Source of the DNA: Flavobacteriaceae bacterium
GTDB lineage: Bacteria; Bacteroidota; Bacteroidia; Flavobacteriales; Flavobacteriaceae
Length of the DNA: 40,433 nucleotides
Direction: 5' to 3'
NCBI GenBank assembly: GCA_947452415.1
Contig: CANGCT010000011.1
Coordinates: 1-40,433, forward strand
Part shown: positions 40,374 to 40,433 of the stretch, piece after piece
Layout of the letters: every line of letters starts with the position of its first letter
Position numbering within the stretch: position 1 is the stretch's first letter
Position numbers and translations under genes: made by a program
The notes under the pieces: generated by a model
Told to the model about the DNA's origin: nothing
Database searches by the model: none
Seen by the model: only the letters and a program-made list of their open reading frames with translations

Positions 40374-40433
40374 AGCATGCCAAATGTTTGTTTCTAGCCC
40401 TGATTGAGCCGATAGCTCTCGTTGAGGCACGAA
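40374..40433 (-). repeat. dispersed intergenic repeat, copy C (runs off window end)
   Basis: On the minus strand it contains GAGGCACGAA-like CGTGCCTCAACGAGAGCTAT, then TCAATCAGGGCTAGAAACAA, which matches the TCAATCGGGGCTAGAAAGG core of copy B. The rest lies outside the window. Confidence 0.5.

Overview
This window is a low-GC, gene-dense chromosomal segment from a member of the Bacteroidota, most likely Flavobacteriaceae and Flavobacterium-like. Four things point there. Many genes are preceded by the Bacteroidota -7 box TAnnTTTG. Two secreted proteins end in type IX secretion (T9SS) sorting domains. Several families typical of the phylum occur (DUF4271, DUF4296, DUF3098, YugP-type peptidase). 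The gene order ftsX-DUF3098-uppP-truB is also one I associate with the phylum. I see no rRNA, tRNA, CRISPR array, prophage or complete insertion sequence.

Layout. 1-4563: end of an RND/MMPL exporter, asnS and rpoN. 4564-7402: a dispersed repeat, a decayed small gene, a LuxE-like gene and two T9SS-type secreted proteins. 7709-10521: a PhoB/PhoR-like two-component pair, with a MurG-like glycosyltransferase converging on it. 10613-12246: a tight trmB / LysE exporter / alkyltransferase-like operon. 12295-13630: pyrH-frr. 13814-15603: a thioredoxin-like protein, a beta-barrel protein, and a toxin-antitoxin remnant with the toxin broken. 15604-18116: polyprenol-phosphate glycosyltransferase, dihydroorotase and a DUF4296 lipoprotein. 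18225-19657: DUF4271 and hemD, closed by a 25-bp perfect terminator hairpin. 19900-26031: an accessory stress-type island (two OsmC proteins, a Tat/SDR pseudogene, a small barrel protein, two DJ-1/PfpI paralogues, an amine oxidase, a DUF4377-like protein and a SigZ-like ECF sigma factor). 26399-32892: pckA, DUF423, DUF3108, a saccharopine dehydrogenase family gene, an Lrp regulator and a YugP-type peptidase. 33066-39293: leuS, then the divergent ftsX-DUF3098-uppP-truB operon. 39297-40319: an NAD-dependent epimerase.

The two strongest observations are these. (1) leuS carries an in-frame insert of about 160 residues at the start of the editing domain. The insert encodes a DUF559 (PD-(D/E)XK-type) nuclease domain and is bounded by 37-bp inverted GC-rich palindromic repeats that differ at one base. 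A third copy of the palindrome sits in frame about 150 codons downstream. This looks like a palindrome-bounded nuclease element that invades coding sequence without stopping translation. (2) Both DJ-1/PfpI paralogues, one cytoplasmic and one with a signal peptide, share an upstream motif GCATCTTTTT-N11-GTCTTAG with identical spacing. It has the geometry of an ECF sigma promoter, and a SigZ-like factor with a cysteine-bearing C-terminal tail is encoded at the end of the same island. Together these suggest a small autonomous redox or electrophile stress regulon.
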